64,000 bases of DNA from Chrysomallon squamiferum. Taxonomy: Eukaryota; Mollusca; Gastropoda; Neomphalida; Peltospiridae. Position 1 is the first letter of the stretch, and every line of letters begins with the position of its first letter. The translations under genes were made by a program, and so were the position numbers. The stretch spans positions 13,849,864 to 13,913,863 of the forward strand of contig CM022674.1 in the NCBI GenBank assembly GCA_012295275.1, read 5' to 3'. Positions 38,319 to 50,570 of the stretch are shown piece by piece. Below the pieces are notes generated by a model. The model searched no databases. It was not told the DNA's origin and saw only the letters and a program-made list of their open reading frames with translations.

Positions 38319-41034
38319 AAAACAAAGAAAAAAGAGAAAAATAATCAGCGATAATTTAGCGTTGGCGCGCACTATTTTAAAAGCCCAGAACGCATCTGTA
38401 TCCATTTACTCGAAATTCTCCTGTTTTTTTTTAAAAAAAATTATTACTATTTTTATTATTATCATTATTTTTTTTTAATTAATTTTAAAAATTAATAACT
38501 TTCCTTATTGTTATTTTTAATTTTCTAAACAACCAGTTTGTATTTGATGAACCTCGAATGAGTTTTATTAATAACAATACATGATTACTTTAAGTTTCGT
38601 TTCGAGTCTTGCGCGGAGTTTTGAAGTACGTCACGTGACACGCTATTCCTTTTTATGTCATAGAAATTATTTGCTGTCCGCCATTAATGACCAAAATGTC
38701 TTTACCAGATCTGAAGATAAATTGAAAAGTAGTTGACGATAATTTATTGTCGACAATCGATAAATCGTTTGGGTAAATTTCGTGTAAAACTGCCAGTTAC
38801 TTAACTGCCAGTCATTTAATAACTGTCAGTTAGCGCAGCTCCATTAATAATAATAACTATATTTCTTCGCCAAACACATCTCGCACTAAAGAGAATACAT
38901 AACTAAAAACTGTTTTTAAATCACCTGCAGTTTCGTAAGTAGATTACGATGATAAATATCTCCGCATTCCGCACAGTTTCTTAACAACCAATAATTTCTT
39001 TCTTCGTTTTCTTCTTCTTCTTCTTCTAAAAGCAATTATGAGGCAAGAAATAGTTCATTTTTAATTAATATTCATGACAGTTATGAATTTATTCCTAACA
39101 ACAACATCAACAACATAACAACATTAGTTTAATATTTAAGACACATTATATATTTCCAAAGAATTGTAAAAATTTATGTTTCAGACAATCACAGGCTTTC
39201 GTGAACAGTCGCCTGCTAAGGCTTTTCACGAAGTCATGTGACACAAACAAAATATGTGATTGGCTGAACTGGATATATTAAAGCAATATAGAGGGAAAGA
39301 ATATTATGCTTTATAAAAACAAGTTGTCAGAAAGGTACACGTATGTTGTGTTCCAAAACATATCGACCTTTTAACAAATGAAAACAACAATAACAAAAAT
39401 AGCAACACCACAGTAACAATAACAAAATTAACAACAGCGGCAATAACAACAATAATCTTTCCTTTTTCGTTTTTTACCCATTTTGCTAACGAGACTAATT
39501 ATGAGATTATTTTCCTTAGAACAGTTCACTAATTTGTTGTTTCATTAATTAAATCTACGAATATATTTGATAACATTACATACTAATGACCGATTACAAT
39601 GGATGAATCTGCCCTGGGAGGTGCATAGATTCTTATAATTTTTGTTGTTTGTTTAATTATCAGCTTATTAAAAAGTATTTATATTTTTGGCGGTAGAAAT
39701 TGAAGCGATCGTTTGAATGAATTAAAGGGAAACAACTCTTGATAATTGTGTCAGTAACTTTACGTGGTTCGATTTTCTTAAATTAAATTTCTTTTATCGG
39801 ATCTTACATTTTGCAACATTTTCAAAATAAAGTATAATAAATATAAACGACAAAATTCTCCCCAGTTACCAGACTGATATATATATATATATATATATTT
39901 TTTTTTCTCTCTTCTATTTGCTATATTAATATTTATCACATATTGCGTACTAAATCGCCATCCTGTTTTTAACAAAAATAACGTGAAGTAAAATAAAATA
40001 AAATAAAATAAAATAAATAAATAAATAGCAACAACAACAGCAACAAATAAATAAATATATGAATAAACCAACCAACCGATAAACAAATATATATATATAT
40101 ATATAAACAAAACAATAAACAAATAAATAAATTATAAACGTAAAATGATCACAACAAAAATAACCTTTCTGTTTGAACATCAAATAATCATTAAGATTAA
40201 AATGTCACACAGTTTAATTACATTTTTTTACATCTCTTTTTGCAGAGTAATATTCGTAAACGTAGTATTGAAGAGGATATCGCACTGCTTCTTCGGCAGA
40301 TGCGCAACCAGACGTACAAACGAACAGATGAAGAATTTCCACTCGATTCTTTGGGCGGTGGTTTGATTCCCAGGTTCAGACGATCACTGAAAGATGATAA
40401 CGAGGCTTACGATGAAGAAAAACGAACATTGGACACTCTTGGTGGATTTAATGTTCATAGCTTTAAAAGAGCTTTTGATACCTTAGGAGGGATGAACGTG
40501 CATGGTGGCTTTAAACGACAGTTTGACAGTCTAGGTGGCATGAATGTCCACGGTGGCTTCAAACGACCTTTCGATAGTCTAGGTGGCATGAACGTCCACG
40601 GTGGCTTCAAACGACCTTTCGACAGTCTAGGTGGCATGAACGTTCACGGTGGCTTCAAACGACCTTTCGACAGTCTAGGTGGCATGAACGTTCACGGTGG
40701 CTTCAAACGACCTTTCGACAGTCTAGGTGGCATGAATGTTCACGGTGGCTTCAAACGACCTTTCGACAGTCTAGGTGGCATGAACGTGCACGGCGGATTC
40801 AAACGACCTTTCGACAGTCTTGGTGGCATGAACGTGCATGGAGGCTTCAAACGGCCTTTTGACAGTCTAGGTGGCATGAATGTTCACGGTGGCTTCAAAC
40901 GACCTTTCGACAGTCTAGGTGGCATGAACGTTCACGGCGGATTCAAACGACCTTTCGACAGTCTAGGTGGCATGAATGTTCATGGTGGCTTCAAACGGTC
41001 TTTTGACAGTCTTGAGGAAAGTGACAATAAATAA
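26298..41034 (+). CDS. Pedal-peptide/orcokinin-type neuropeptide precursor, two exons
   Basis: Exon 26298-26390 codes a signal peptide (hydrophobic core MFISLILC) and ends in KLSKR at a GTAAG donor. Exon 40246-41034 follows an acceptor with a long T-rich tract. The phase is 0 and the product is 293 residues. After an acidic spacer with RKR and KR sites come TLDTLGGFNVHSF, AFDTLGGMNVHGGF and QFDSLGGMNVHGGF. Then there are nine identical copies of PFDSLGGMNVHGGF, each followed by KR. A degenerate unit, SFDSLEESDNK, ends the chain. FPLDSLGGGLIPRF before RR may be one more peptide. The P-F/L-D-S/T start and length fit the molluscan pedal peptide/orcokinin family, which acts on muscle and cilia in gastropod foot. 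No glycine precedes KR, so the peptides should not be amidated. The intron is 13,855 bp. Confidence 0.88.
27051..27200. repeat. 24-bp minisatellite, about six units
   Basis: Unit GGTAGGTAAACAGGGTGTTG plus CTAT, with a few substitutions per copy. It lies in the long intron of the neuropeptide gene. The unit length is a multiple of three and one frame reads VGKQGVAM repeatedly, but other signs of coding are absent. Confidence 0.85.
28754..29232. mobile_element. Pogo-like MITE (old)
   Basis: The left end CAGTCGAGCCTCCGTTTAAC and the right end, read on the other strand, GACTCGATACTCCATTTAAC match at most positions. The inverted repeat continues for three more bases (GGA) on both sides. A TA precedes the left end, as expected for the Tc1/mariner/pogo superfamily; the right TA is not clear. 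No transposase frame is seen in 479 bp. Confidence 0.42.
29724..29835. repeat. (CT)n followed by (CCT)n microsatellite
   Basis: About 40 CT units pass into CCT triplets at 29804, inside the neuropeptide intron. Other simple repeats of this intron include ATC/TTC triplets at 31985-32045, mixed ACT triplets at 33010-33340, a GA run at 36052-36107 and a CA run at 36608-36652. I see no further exon in this intron. Confidence 0.9.
34247..34706. repeat. Minisatellite of about 60 bp with a CGTACG core, about eight units
   Basis: Units share TAATAACACGTAACGTACGT followed by GATAATGTTTAACTTG and a variable tail ending in CATTGTACG or similar. Two neighbouring units (about 34311-34437) are nearly identical while outer ones are diverged or shorter. 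Each unit holds the palindrome ACGTACGT, uncommon in such AT-rich DNA. Confidence 0.8.
38006..38220. repeat. Near-perfect 64-bp inverted repeat around (CT)n(AT)n
   Basis: The arms are 38006-38069 and 38158-38220. They are identical in the block TCCACAGCTAATTAGATATT and onward to GCTGTTTCAT, and differ only in an A-rich stretch. Between them is (CT)n then (AT)n. After the right arm comes (AT)n then (AG)n at 38232-38315, which looks like the reverse complement of the spacer. This gives the pattern arm, spacer, inverted arm, inverted spacer. Confidence 0.88.
40471..40998 (+). repeat. 48-bp coding tandem array, eleven units
   Basis: Eleven contiguous 16-codon units each code a 14-residue peptide plus KR. 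The last nine are identical in protein and differ at only a few synonymous sites (for example CACGGTGGC, CATGGAGGC, CACGGCGGA). This is the peptide-bearing half of the neuropeptide precursor. Confidence 0.95.
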
Positions 41035-41113
41035 AAAAAAAAAAAAAAAACAAGCAAAAAGACAACATTTATAACAATCTTACACTATTGAAAAATAATA
41101 TTTTGAACCAATT

Positions 41114-41119
41114 AATAAA
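41114..41119 (+). terminator. Candidate poly(A) signal of the neuropeptide gene
   Basis: AATAAA 80 bases after the stop. Two others fit as well: AATAAA at 41026-41031 overlaps the stop codon, so it is probably too early, and one lies at 41257-41262. Between 41035 and 43088 I see no gene, only AT-rich DNA and a SINE piece. The neuropeptide gene and NCAPD2 converge here. Confidence 0.35.
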
Positions 41120-41799
41120 ATAAAAAGAGTACTACAATTCACAAATTGAATAGTTTATTACCTGAAACTCAGTATATGGTAATCAACAGAAGCAACATTG
41201 AAAGAACCTTTTTAACAAATGCACAAGAAAGCGATACCCAGTTAAATTTGTCTGTGAATAAAGTCGTCAGTATTACTAATTATAAAACTGTTTTATTACT
41301 GATTATGTTTATAATTAATAATTAAAAAGAAATAAAAAAAAAAAATGAAATAAAATAAAAATTAAAACACACCAAAAAAGTTGGGATAATTTTCGAAAAT
41401 ATTTCTTGAAAATACTATTTTAGTATCATTATTTTAAATGCGTATTATCAACGTAATATTTCAGTTTTCCGTACGATACGATGGATGTAAACCAGTCTAT
41501 CTTTTGGAGGAATCAAAACAACCATTTATTGTGGCGTTAATTGCGGACTGACTTTTGTATATTAAAACAAAGCTTAGTTATCTATGAACTTGAAAATGTC
41601 AGAAATATTTAATTATATAGGCAGAATTATCTGACTGTATTAAAAGCAATATTATGTTGAAATACAGCTCGTTTCATTATTATTCTTTTAAATATATATA
41701 AGTATATTTTTGAAATATATATATTTTAATATGGAAGTACTAACAATATAGAGTAAGGTGATTATAATTAAGAAAATGGACAACTCGAAGTCATCACAA

Positions 41800-41960
41800 A
41801 GTGCTAGTGTGAGTCAGGTTTGGTAGACAATGAAATTTGTTTCCTTCACCACTGATGTGTCAAAGGAAACACACATAAAAGATCCCTTTCTGCTAACCGA
41901 GCACATATGTGACTGGCAGAAAATTTCTTTTTTTTGGATTAATAATTATATATGAGGACA
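41800..41960 (+). mobile_element. Partial gastropod-type SINE
   Basis: It contains ACACATAAAAGATCCCTTTC, TGCTAACCGAG and a T-rich stretch, the same landmarks as the middle of the SINE at 23180-23480 (ATATAAAATTTCCCTTGCTG CTAACTGG). The head is not recognisable and borders are approximate. Confidence 0.5.
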
Positions 41961-42894
41961 GCCACTTTAAAAAAACAAACAAAAAACACCCAAAACATTG
42001 TAACCTGAAAAAGACAGCTTGCCATGTCAATATTTTGTAAATTCAGAACTTAACATTTCTGTCTTTATTGAAATAAGTACACATCTCATTTAATATCAGA
42101 TAACATTTCATTTTTACTCTAGGATTATTAAAAACCTCAAGAGAAAAAGATATGCTGTCAAATAAGGTAATGCTGTTTCAGTTTATTGGTAAAATAAAAA
42201 CAAAAAACAAATAAAAAAAAGTATTTTATAAATTCTTTTTTACAAAATATATAGATTGGGTGAATAGTTTGACATAATCAAAAGTAGTTACTAATGTTGA
42301 TAATAATTAAATATCATATCCAGTTGGATAAAAGATAAAAAAATGTTTCTGTTTTCAAAAGATTGCAGCAAATTTGCAAACAGATTATTTCACCGGAGAA
42401 ATTACAGATACAGGTCAGTACTGATCACGATAAACTAGACTAACAACTATTAATTATAAATACTAAAATTTATTATTATTATTATTATTATTTTATTAAA
42501 AATACTTCATTCATTTAGGACTTAACTGGTAATAGTACTAATAATAAAGTGATAGAGGTACTTGCACAAACATTTAAGTTAAAACTGCATTTATTTTTCC
42601 AACTATATGACTGTAAATTGAAAAACAGTTATATACTTTGATAATGATAAAGTACACACAGACACATGAAATAATGAAGGCAGACATATTCTTTTGGTTT
42701 GTTATTTTATATATATATATATATATACATTTTTATGACTTTGTCAGTGAGTTTTTATTTCTTGTATAAAATGAAAAAAACCAAAGTAAACGTCCGTCTT
42801 CAAGCACATTTTTGAGCTTTTTATTTTACTGAATTGTTAGCAAAGAAAAAAAACAATCAAAAACAAAAAAAACATTGACTTGAAGAATACAAAA

Positions 42895-42900
42895 TTTATT
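42895..42900 (-). terminator. Candidate poly(A) signal of NCAPD2
   Basis: AATAAA on the minus strand about 190 bases past the NCAPD2 stop codon. Position supports it; the motif itself is frequent here. Confidence 0.4.
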
Positions 42901-43088
42901 AAAACAACTACTTACAGATTTTTTATATACAAATTTATTTCAAAACTTTAAAGGAAGAATTTCATAAGTTCCTTTCTAAATCAACAATACTATCAAACAA
43001 CTTAAATTAATTAAAAAAAAAAATCCCTGAAATAACATTTTGGATCAAGCTTTAATTCATTTCTGTCTGCCAAATCTGGAGAGTTGCT

Positions 43089-43189
43089 TCAGTCTCGAAT
43101 CCCATAATGACAACCTAGTTTCGTTTTCTCATCTCTGACTTTTCTAGTTGGCGAGACAGGCAAAAACAAGTCATCATCATCTTCATTGT
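43089..43189 (-). CDS. NCAPD2: NCAPD2 last exon; C terminus uncertain
   Basis: Read in the phase set by the previous exon, it gives an acidic stretch DNEDDDD, then LFLPVSPTRKVRDEK, and stops after GCHYGIRD. One base over, the frame reads TRLSLWDSRLKQLSRFGRQK and stops 30 bases later, near 43058. That second ending looks more protein-like (basic, few rare residues). It would be reached if one A were missing from the AAAA run just after GATGAG. Given the 1-base errors in exons 27 and 28, either end may be real. Confidence 0.55.
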
Positions 43190-43294
43190 CTGAAATAAGC
43201 ATACGTGTTTTGGTATTGTGGAGAAAATATTATTATTTTACCAAAAACATACACACATAAAATGTGTTTGTAGTACATACACACACACAGAGAC

Positions 43295-43383
<89 letters not shown>

Positions 43384-44022
43384 AGAACTGAAAATATTAT
43401 TTACCACACACACACATATAAATTGTATGACAGGGAGAGAGAGAGAGAATGAGAAAGATAATTTAAAACAATTTTTTGGTCAACAGACATTGAAAAAAAG
43501 GAAAAGAAAATAAAGAAAAGAAGAACATAAAAAATAAAATAACAACAAAATAAATAAATAAAATGAGTTGACTCGAGAACCCAATTCACCTTCAGCAGAC
43601 CTTCTACCACTGAGCTATAACTCACAGCCATCACAGAAATAAAAAACATCTAATAATACATAAATCTACTGAGGTATTCCACCATTTATGTATGTATAAA
43701 GTGCCTAAATATGAATATAAGATATGTTTGACATCAGCTGGTGTTTACAACAGGCGATTCGACAATGGAATGCAGAGAAGGAAAGAACATTTGGATATTT
43801 TCAAACTCACCCTCGGTAACATCAAAGAGAGGCACATCTTCATCCTCGTCTGAGCTGAAGCACACTTTAGCTTTGCTGTGCTTCTTACGAAGAGATCGTG
43901 ATGGCGCAGGACTCTCTACATCGCTGTCCATGTTTTCTTTGTTGTTCGTTCTCCGACGTCCTGAATAATTAGAAAACATTTCACAACAAAATTAAATTAT
44001 CAAAGTGTTACATTACAAAACA

Positions 44023-44073
<51 letters not shown>

Positions 44074-47000
44074 CATTATTATTATTATTATTATTATTAT
44101 CATTTTATAATTTTATATTGTCTCTATCTTATGGAAGTAACATTTATCATCACAAATCTGTTCAAGATGCATACATGATTTTAAAGATATGAAAAAACCC
44201 ACTAATAAAAATGAATAGTTTGGTATTTGGAAAGTAACAAATGTTTAAGTTATGTGACCCATCTATGAGAAGGATCTTTAACAATGTTCTTTTCACCATT
44301 TTATAACATAAAAATAATACTTTTGGAGTTTACTTATAGAGCTGTTTATTCTCATATACAGTCTTTGACTTTTTAAAATACTATTTACCATGCCCCAGTT
44401 ACAAATATACATGCATGAGTTTGAGAAATGTAAATATTCACTTGGAGTTTTTGCTGGTGTTTTGAGAGGTTTCTGTCGATGAGAAGACGCACGTGATGCT
44501 TTGCTGGCTTTTTCAGCAATTTCGTCTTCTTCTGTTCCTTTTATGTGACACTGGGTAATTCGCTCTTCAAGTTCATCAATCATACTCTTAAATCAGAAGA
44601 TGACAGAATGACATCACATTGAAACCAAATTAATAATTTATAAATACGCACATATGTTAAAAAAAAGGAAGAAGAAAAAAAAGGATTATTCAGACAGAGA
44701 GTAAGGATGATATAAAGAAAAAGAAAATTGTATTTCAAAAGACAGATACAATTTATAAACAAATCCATTAATATAGATCATGTATATATAACCAAGTTAT
44801 TAATAAAGACGAATATAAACAAAGCCATCTAACATATGAGGATAAACAATACATAAAAAAAAAAGAAAAAAAAAATTATATTAAGAAAAAGCAAACACAC
44901 ATTACATAACAGTAAGAAAATTATAAGTAAGACATTTGCATGCAGCATTTTGAATAACATTTTAAAATAAATACAAAAATAAAATTATTTGATTTATCAT
45001 ACAAATTAAAAAAAATAAAAAATAAAATAAAATTACATATTAAACCTCACAATAACAATATTAATTAAAACAATATATTATTATATGCATGCATGTATTT
45101 ATGGACATATGCTTAAAATATCTGTAATGTCATTTAAAATTTAAAATAACATACATATCACGTGAAAGACTACAAGCCCCTCCTCTGAATATATAGTACT
45201 TTTGAAATTTGTTTTGTGATAATGTCGCTACGTTGATTGTTTTAAGTGAGGATGAAGTTTGTAGACTGCTCAGACACTCAATTACTGTCTGTATTGCTAA
45301 AAAAAAAATTACCTTTGTTTCAAGTTTGATCAAAGTTCGAGCTTTCTTGATAATGGTTGTGAAGAATCCATAGACTCCTTTGTCGTGAAGTTTGTCTGAG
45401 AAACCTGCAAAAGTTTTCCTGCAGTTTTCTCAGACTCTTCTCATTGTAGGACAGCATGGACAGACAGAAGGACAGATCTCTCCACTGTCTGTCATTTCTG
45501 AAAAGAAAAACAAGACTCAACATTATATGTGAAGAATGAATGTGGTGGCAGTGACAGTTCACTAGTTTGTGAAATGTTTGTGATTTCAACATCACTGTTT
45601 GTCAAAAAAATTTTTAATAACATAAATTAGGTAAACATTTAAATGTCTGCTAAATGTTTCAAAATCATTTCTGATGTAAGACTGATTATATAGGTACACA
45701 GAGGATTTGTGGAATAAATAGATTTTATTTTAATTTTAAATTGTTACATATTTTCATAAAATAACTGTATATAATAAAATTAATCATTTGATTGAAATAC
45801 AGAGTTGCTCAAAAGTAATTTGGCAGGGTTTGACTGTTTTGTCAAAGAACAAATTGATAAAACCTTGAAGTTCACGGGCAGAATTTTGTATATATTGTTT
45901 ATAAATATACTGAATATATTGTAAATCCTTAATAAATAATTATAAAAATAAATATGTATATATTTTTGGCAATCATATACTGTATGGTTACATATAACTG
46001 TTTTTGGATAATAATTATTAATCCAGACCACTGAAATCACAAACAGTGAAATTCTTACAATAAAATATATATTTTTTGAAGAAGGTTCACTTACTGTGTA
46101 GTTTGGAATCTGTGACAAAGTTTCTCTACCAGACTTCTCACACTGCTTGTCTTTCTGTATGAAGGAAAATAGGAATCTGAAATAAAACAAAAAAAATCTT
46201 AGATTAGGGACTTTGTTTCAGCTTATGGGTTTGCGTCAAGTACCCCAGGCTTTGTGATATGATGAAACTCCCAGGTTACATTTGAAACTGATGCTGGTTT
46301 TAGTAGAGGAACAAACAGAATGTAGAAATGCATGATGAGTTATGTCTAAAATTCACCAATTTGCATGAAAATATTAGTCTTTGTCTCAGTCATCATCAAT
46401 CACATCTCACCTTTTAGAAATATAGAACAATCAATAAAAATGTAATGTTAGTTTATTTTTAATTTACACACACACACACACACATGTTTTGTGTGTGTAT
46501 ATATATATATATATATGTTAAGACAGTCTTTCTTTTATTAGATTTGTTTGACTTTTCTCAATTAGAAGAAGTGGGAGAATTAATAAAAAGATTCAAGGAA
46601 TACACAAACAGATCTGTAATCTTCCACATCTCAACAGTCTGCCTCCATTCATTCTCCTATCACACAGACATTTACAGCAAAACATTTTCTTTTCAGAACA
46701 TTAATTACTGATTGTCACTAAAAGCCAAATAATTATCCAGTATAATCTTACATCAATCTCTGAAATGTTTGTAGTTCTAGTTGAACTGATTCTCAACAAA
46801 ACGTCCACTGGTTTACTGCAGTACACACAGAACAATTGTTTGTAGTTTAATTCAAACTGTTTCCTTTCATGATAAATTAACACAGGCACATGACTGACAA
46901 TTGTTTTAAAACTGCTGACTTACGCCATTATCGTCTGAAAATTGTCCTCGTCAACACCAGCATCAGGGTCAGAGAGGCGACTGATGATGTCAGGCATGAC

Positions 47001-50000
47001 GTTGTACAGCGCATTGCCCTGAAGAAGAGAAACCTCAACAATGCAGTGTTTTTTTATTTTCTCTACATTAGATTTGATACATCAGGTTTAATACAATAAG
47101 TATCATAAGACAAAGGATATTAAATATGATAGAGCATGAAGTATGATATAAGATAAAGTATGATTATGATCAAGTATGAATATGACATAACAAAGGATGG
47201 TACAATTATAATGTCTGAAAAACAATAAAATTTGATATGACATAAAGCTTGTTTGTCATCTGGTTTAATAAAACAGAATATGATACAACAATGTTTGATA
47301 TGGCATGAAATCTGATATAATGAAAACTATTACATAATAAGTTTGATGTCATTAATTAATATCACATGAAATAGAGTGACACATGAAGTATGATACTGTA
47401 CAATTAAAACATTTCTAGTATAATTATGTGACAAATTTTACAACACAAATCAAAACCACTTAATATACTATTCACTAAATATGTATTAAAATATTTTATA
47501 AATATATTAAAAGCTGCTAAATTAAAATCATGTGAAAAATACTTAGAAATCTGCTAAACCTAATTTTTTTTTTAAAAATAAAAACCTTTTTGGAGAGTTC
47601 AAGGAAGAAAAGTTTTGCAAGATTTGAAATCTGGTCATCGTGGTCAACAATACAGGAAGTCAGTTCACTGATCTGACCTTTGACCTTAACCATGTCATTG
47701 AGAATGAGGTTGGTGAGGACTTGGAGGGTGTTCTTCCGCACCAGGGAGGAGTCATCTCGAAGACTGGAAAAAAAAAAAATAAACAACATTTTAATAATAA
47801 CAAAAAGCTAAATGAATATTAAAATGTTTAAAAGAACGTCAACAAATTCAAAATTAACAAAAAACATAAATTATATAGTTTTTAAAAAAAAGAGAAGAAA
47901 TTATCATCTCAAAAAGGTTTCATCTCTAAGATAAATGGATATTTACAATTAGCACTCATAAAAATGTGTTTTTTTTTGGCTGAAAATATAAATTATTAAT
48001 AATCACCGTCCATAGAGATTTGGAGTCCATGGTTCAATGAGGTTTGGAAATCTAAATGTGAGGTCACCGAGAGCGATGATTGTGTTAGAACGTATTATCG
48101 GATCTGACGATTTCTCCAGCAGGGTGAAAAGCAGGGGCAGATGACTCTCACAAAACTCAGAACTGAAACAAATTAAGAAACAATTAATAAATATTTCAAC
48201 AAATTTTAATTTAATTTTTTTTTAAAAATAAATATAATGACCATCTTTGCAGATATGATCAAATAGCTTAAGAACATTACATTAAATTATTCTGTTATTG
48301 CCAAACCAATCTTTTCCAACAATAAAGATGATAATTAAAACAACATGGACTTGGAAGTTTTCTCATTTCAATCTCACAAAATTAACCAAATAAAATTTTC
48401 TCTATAGCTTTTGTAAGCCAAAAAAAAAAAAAAAAAAAGAATAATATTAATGAAAATAGCAGTAATGATGATGATGATGTAAATAAAAGTATTAATTATA
48501 ATAATATAGTAATAATAAAAAAAAATAATATTAATGGTGATGGTTATGATGATAAAAATAATAACAGTAATAATAGATTAGTACTCACAATATAACAACA
48601 AGATAGATAATAATGAAGACACTGACACTAATTCTTTACTAATAATAAAGTTAATTTATCGCTCACCTGACCATCATGAATCTGGAGAGGGTGAGGGTTG
48701 CTGCAGTTCTCAGCTCAGAGTCAGGGTATTTCTGTTGATTACTGCACACAGTCACAATTAGTGGAGTCAACACTGACAGCAGATTTTCACCTGAAACAGT
48801 TACTTTATTTATTAGTTAATTATTACAGTTACAACACTGTTTTTAAATAGTGTAAGTTAAATTACAGTGCTTTCAATGGTAACATTTTTTTATTAAAAGT
48901 GCTTTTAAATAATAGAATTAATAATAGTGCTTTTAAATAGTAATAGAATTAAATAATGTTATTAAGTAGTAATAAAACTTAAATAATGTTGTAAAATGTA
49001 TTAAAAACAAATAATTGTGCTTTAACTAGAATAATAGTTAAATAAGTGTTTTAAAATAGTGATAAGCACTAAATAATTGTTGTTAAATAATAATAAAATG
49101 AAATAATAGTTTTTAAAATAATAATAAAATAAATAATAGTGCTTTTAAATAGTTAAAAAATTAAATAACAGTTTTAATTATGTAAAAGTTAAATAACAGA
49201 GCTTTTAAATTGGAATAAAATTAATTATAAAGAAGAAATATGTTTTAATGCTACAGTAACAGATGTTGACAAGGTACACCAGTGACAAAGCTGCCTAACC
49301 AGTGTCAGTCACATTATAGCTGTGCATATGAAAAAAAGTTTGTGAAAATTAATTCACACGTTAGAAATTATGTAAATAAGTATTCTGTGGGTTACACCAT
49401 GCTGGTTCTAGATTGATTCATCTCAAGTTATTTAGCTAAAAATACAAAACTCACCTGTAACAATTTCCTGTTCACAAACATTTCGTATGAATTCAGCCTC
49501 TGCATCTTCTTCTGCAGCTCCAGCCAGACCAAGTTCTTCTTCTATAGTCTCTGCTGCTGCTTCACTAGAGGTGCTCTCCTGAATAATCAAAATTAAAATT
49601 AAAATTAAAAAAAAAATTTAAATTTAAATTAAAAAAAAAAAAAAAAAAATAATAATTAAAAAAAAAAAAAATAAAATAAAAAAAATAAAAAATAAAAAAA
49701 AATAAAAATAAAAAAAATAAAAAAAAAAAAAAATAAAAATAAAAATTGAAAATTAAAATTTGCTACATTCACAATCTTCCAGTAAATGAACTCGAGTATT
49801 TTTGAAAAAATAGCCACTGCTGATATTAAGCATCAATACTGTTGATTCTATATTATAGTTAAAAACAGTTCTAAATCAAGTTGTAGCTGATCTAATTTCT
49901 AGCAATAATCCATCTATTTAATTATTTTTCACACTGGACTTTTATTGAAACTGATCTTATAATATCTAATATCCTAGCTGGTTTGTATTTGCATAAAAAC

Positions 50001-50532
50001 TGAAGGATTGATTGAAGAGAAACAATGATGAAGATTACATAGCAAAATAAGAAAAATAAAAGTTAAAACAAAGAAATCAAATCACTTTGATACAGAATAG
50101 TTAAAATCAATATAGTAAACTACCACCAAAAAAAAAAACAACAGTAAAAAAAAAAAAAAAAAAATAAAAAAAAAAAATAAAAAAAGGAAATAAATAAAAT
50201 AAAATAAATAAAAATGAAGTAAAAATAAATAAGCTGGAACCAGTGCACAAATATTTAAAAAGTTAGAATATAAAACAAGAATATTTTTTTATATCTCTCA
50301 CTTTTATGGCTGATGCAGTAATGCCACTGCGACGTTTTGTTGTTTTAGTTTTTTTCTCATTTTTCTTTTCATTCTGGATTTCGCGGCGTCTCTTCAGCTC
50401 CCCAAATATGTTGACGTCGAGGTGCATGAGTTGTCGCAGAGCAACGTTGCCACAGAGGGAAAGAAATCGGGTGAGAATGCATGTCAGTTTGACAGAAGCA
50501 GTTTTCAAACCATCACCTTCACCTCCTCAAAG

Positions 50533-50570
<38 letters not shown>

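Noticed and set aside
40471-40998. Regular 48-bp periodic array, at first sight CRISPR-like
   Set aside because: The whole unit is repeated with no unique spacers and it is an open frame coding KR-flanked peptides in a eukaryotic genome.
46484-46711. Plus-strand open frame with a stretch FSQLEEVGELIKRFKEYTNR
   Set aside because: It looks protein-like but lies antisense inside an NCAPD2 intron, is short, has no matching neighbouring exon and no family I recognise.
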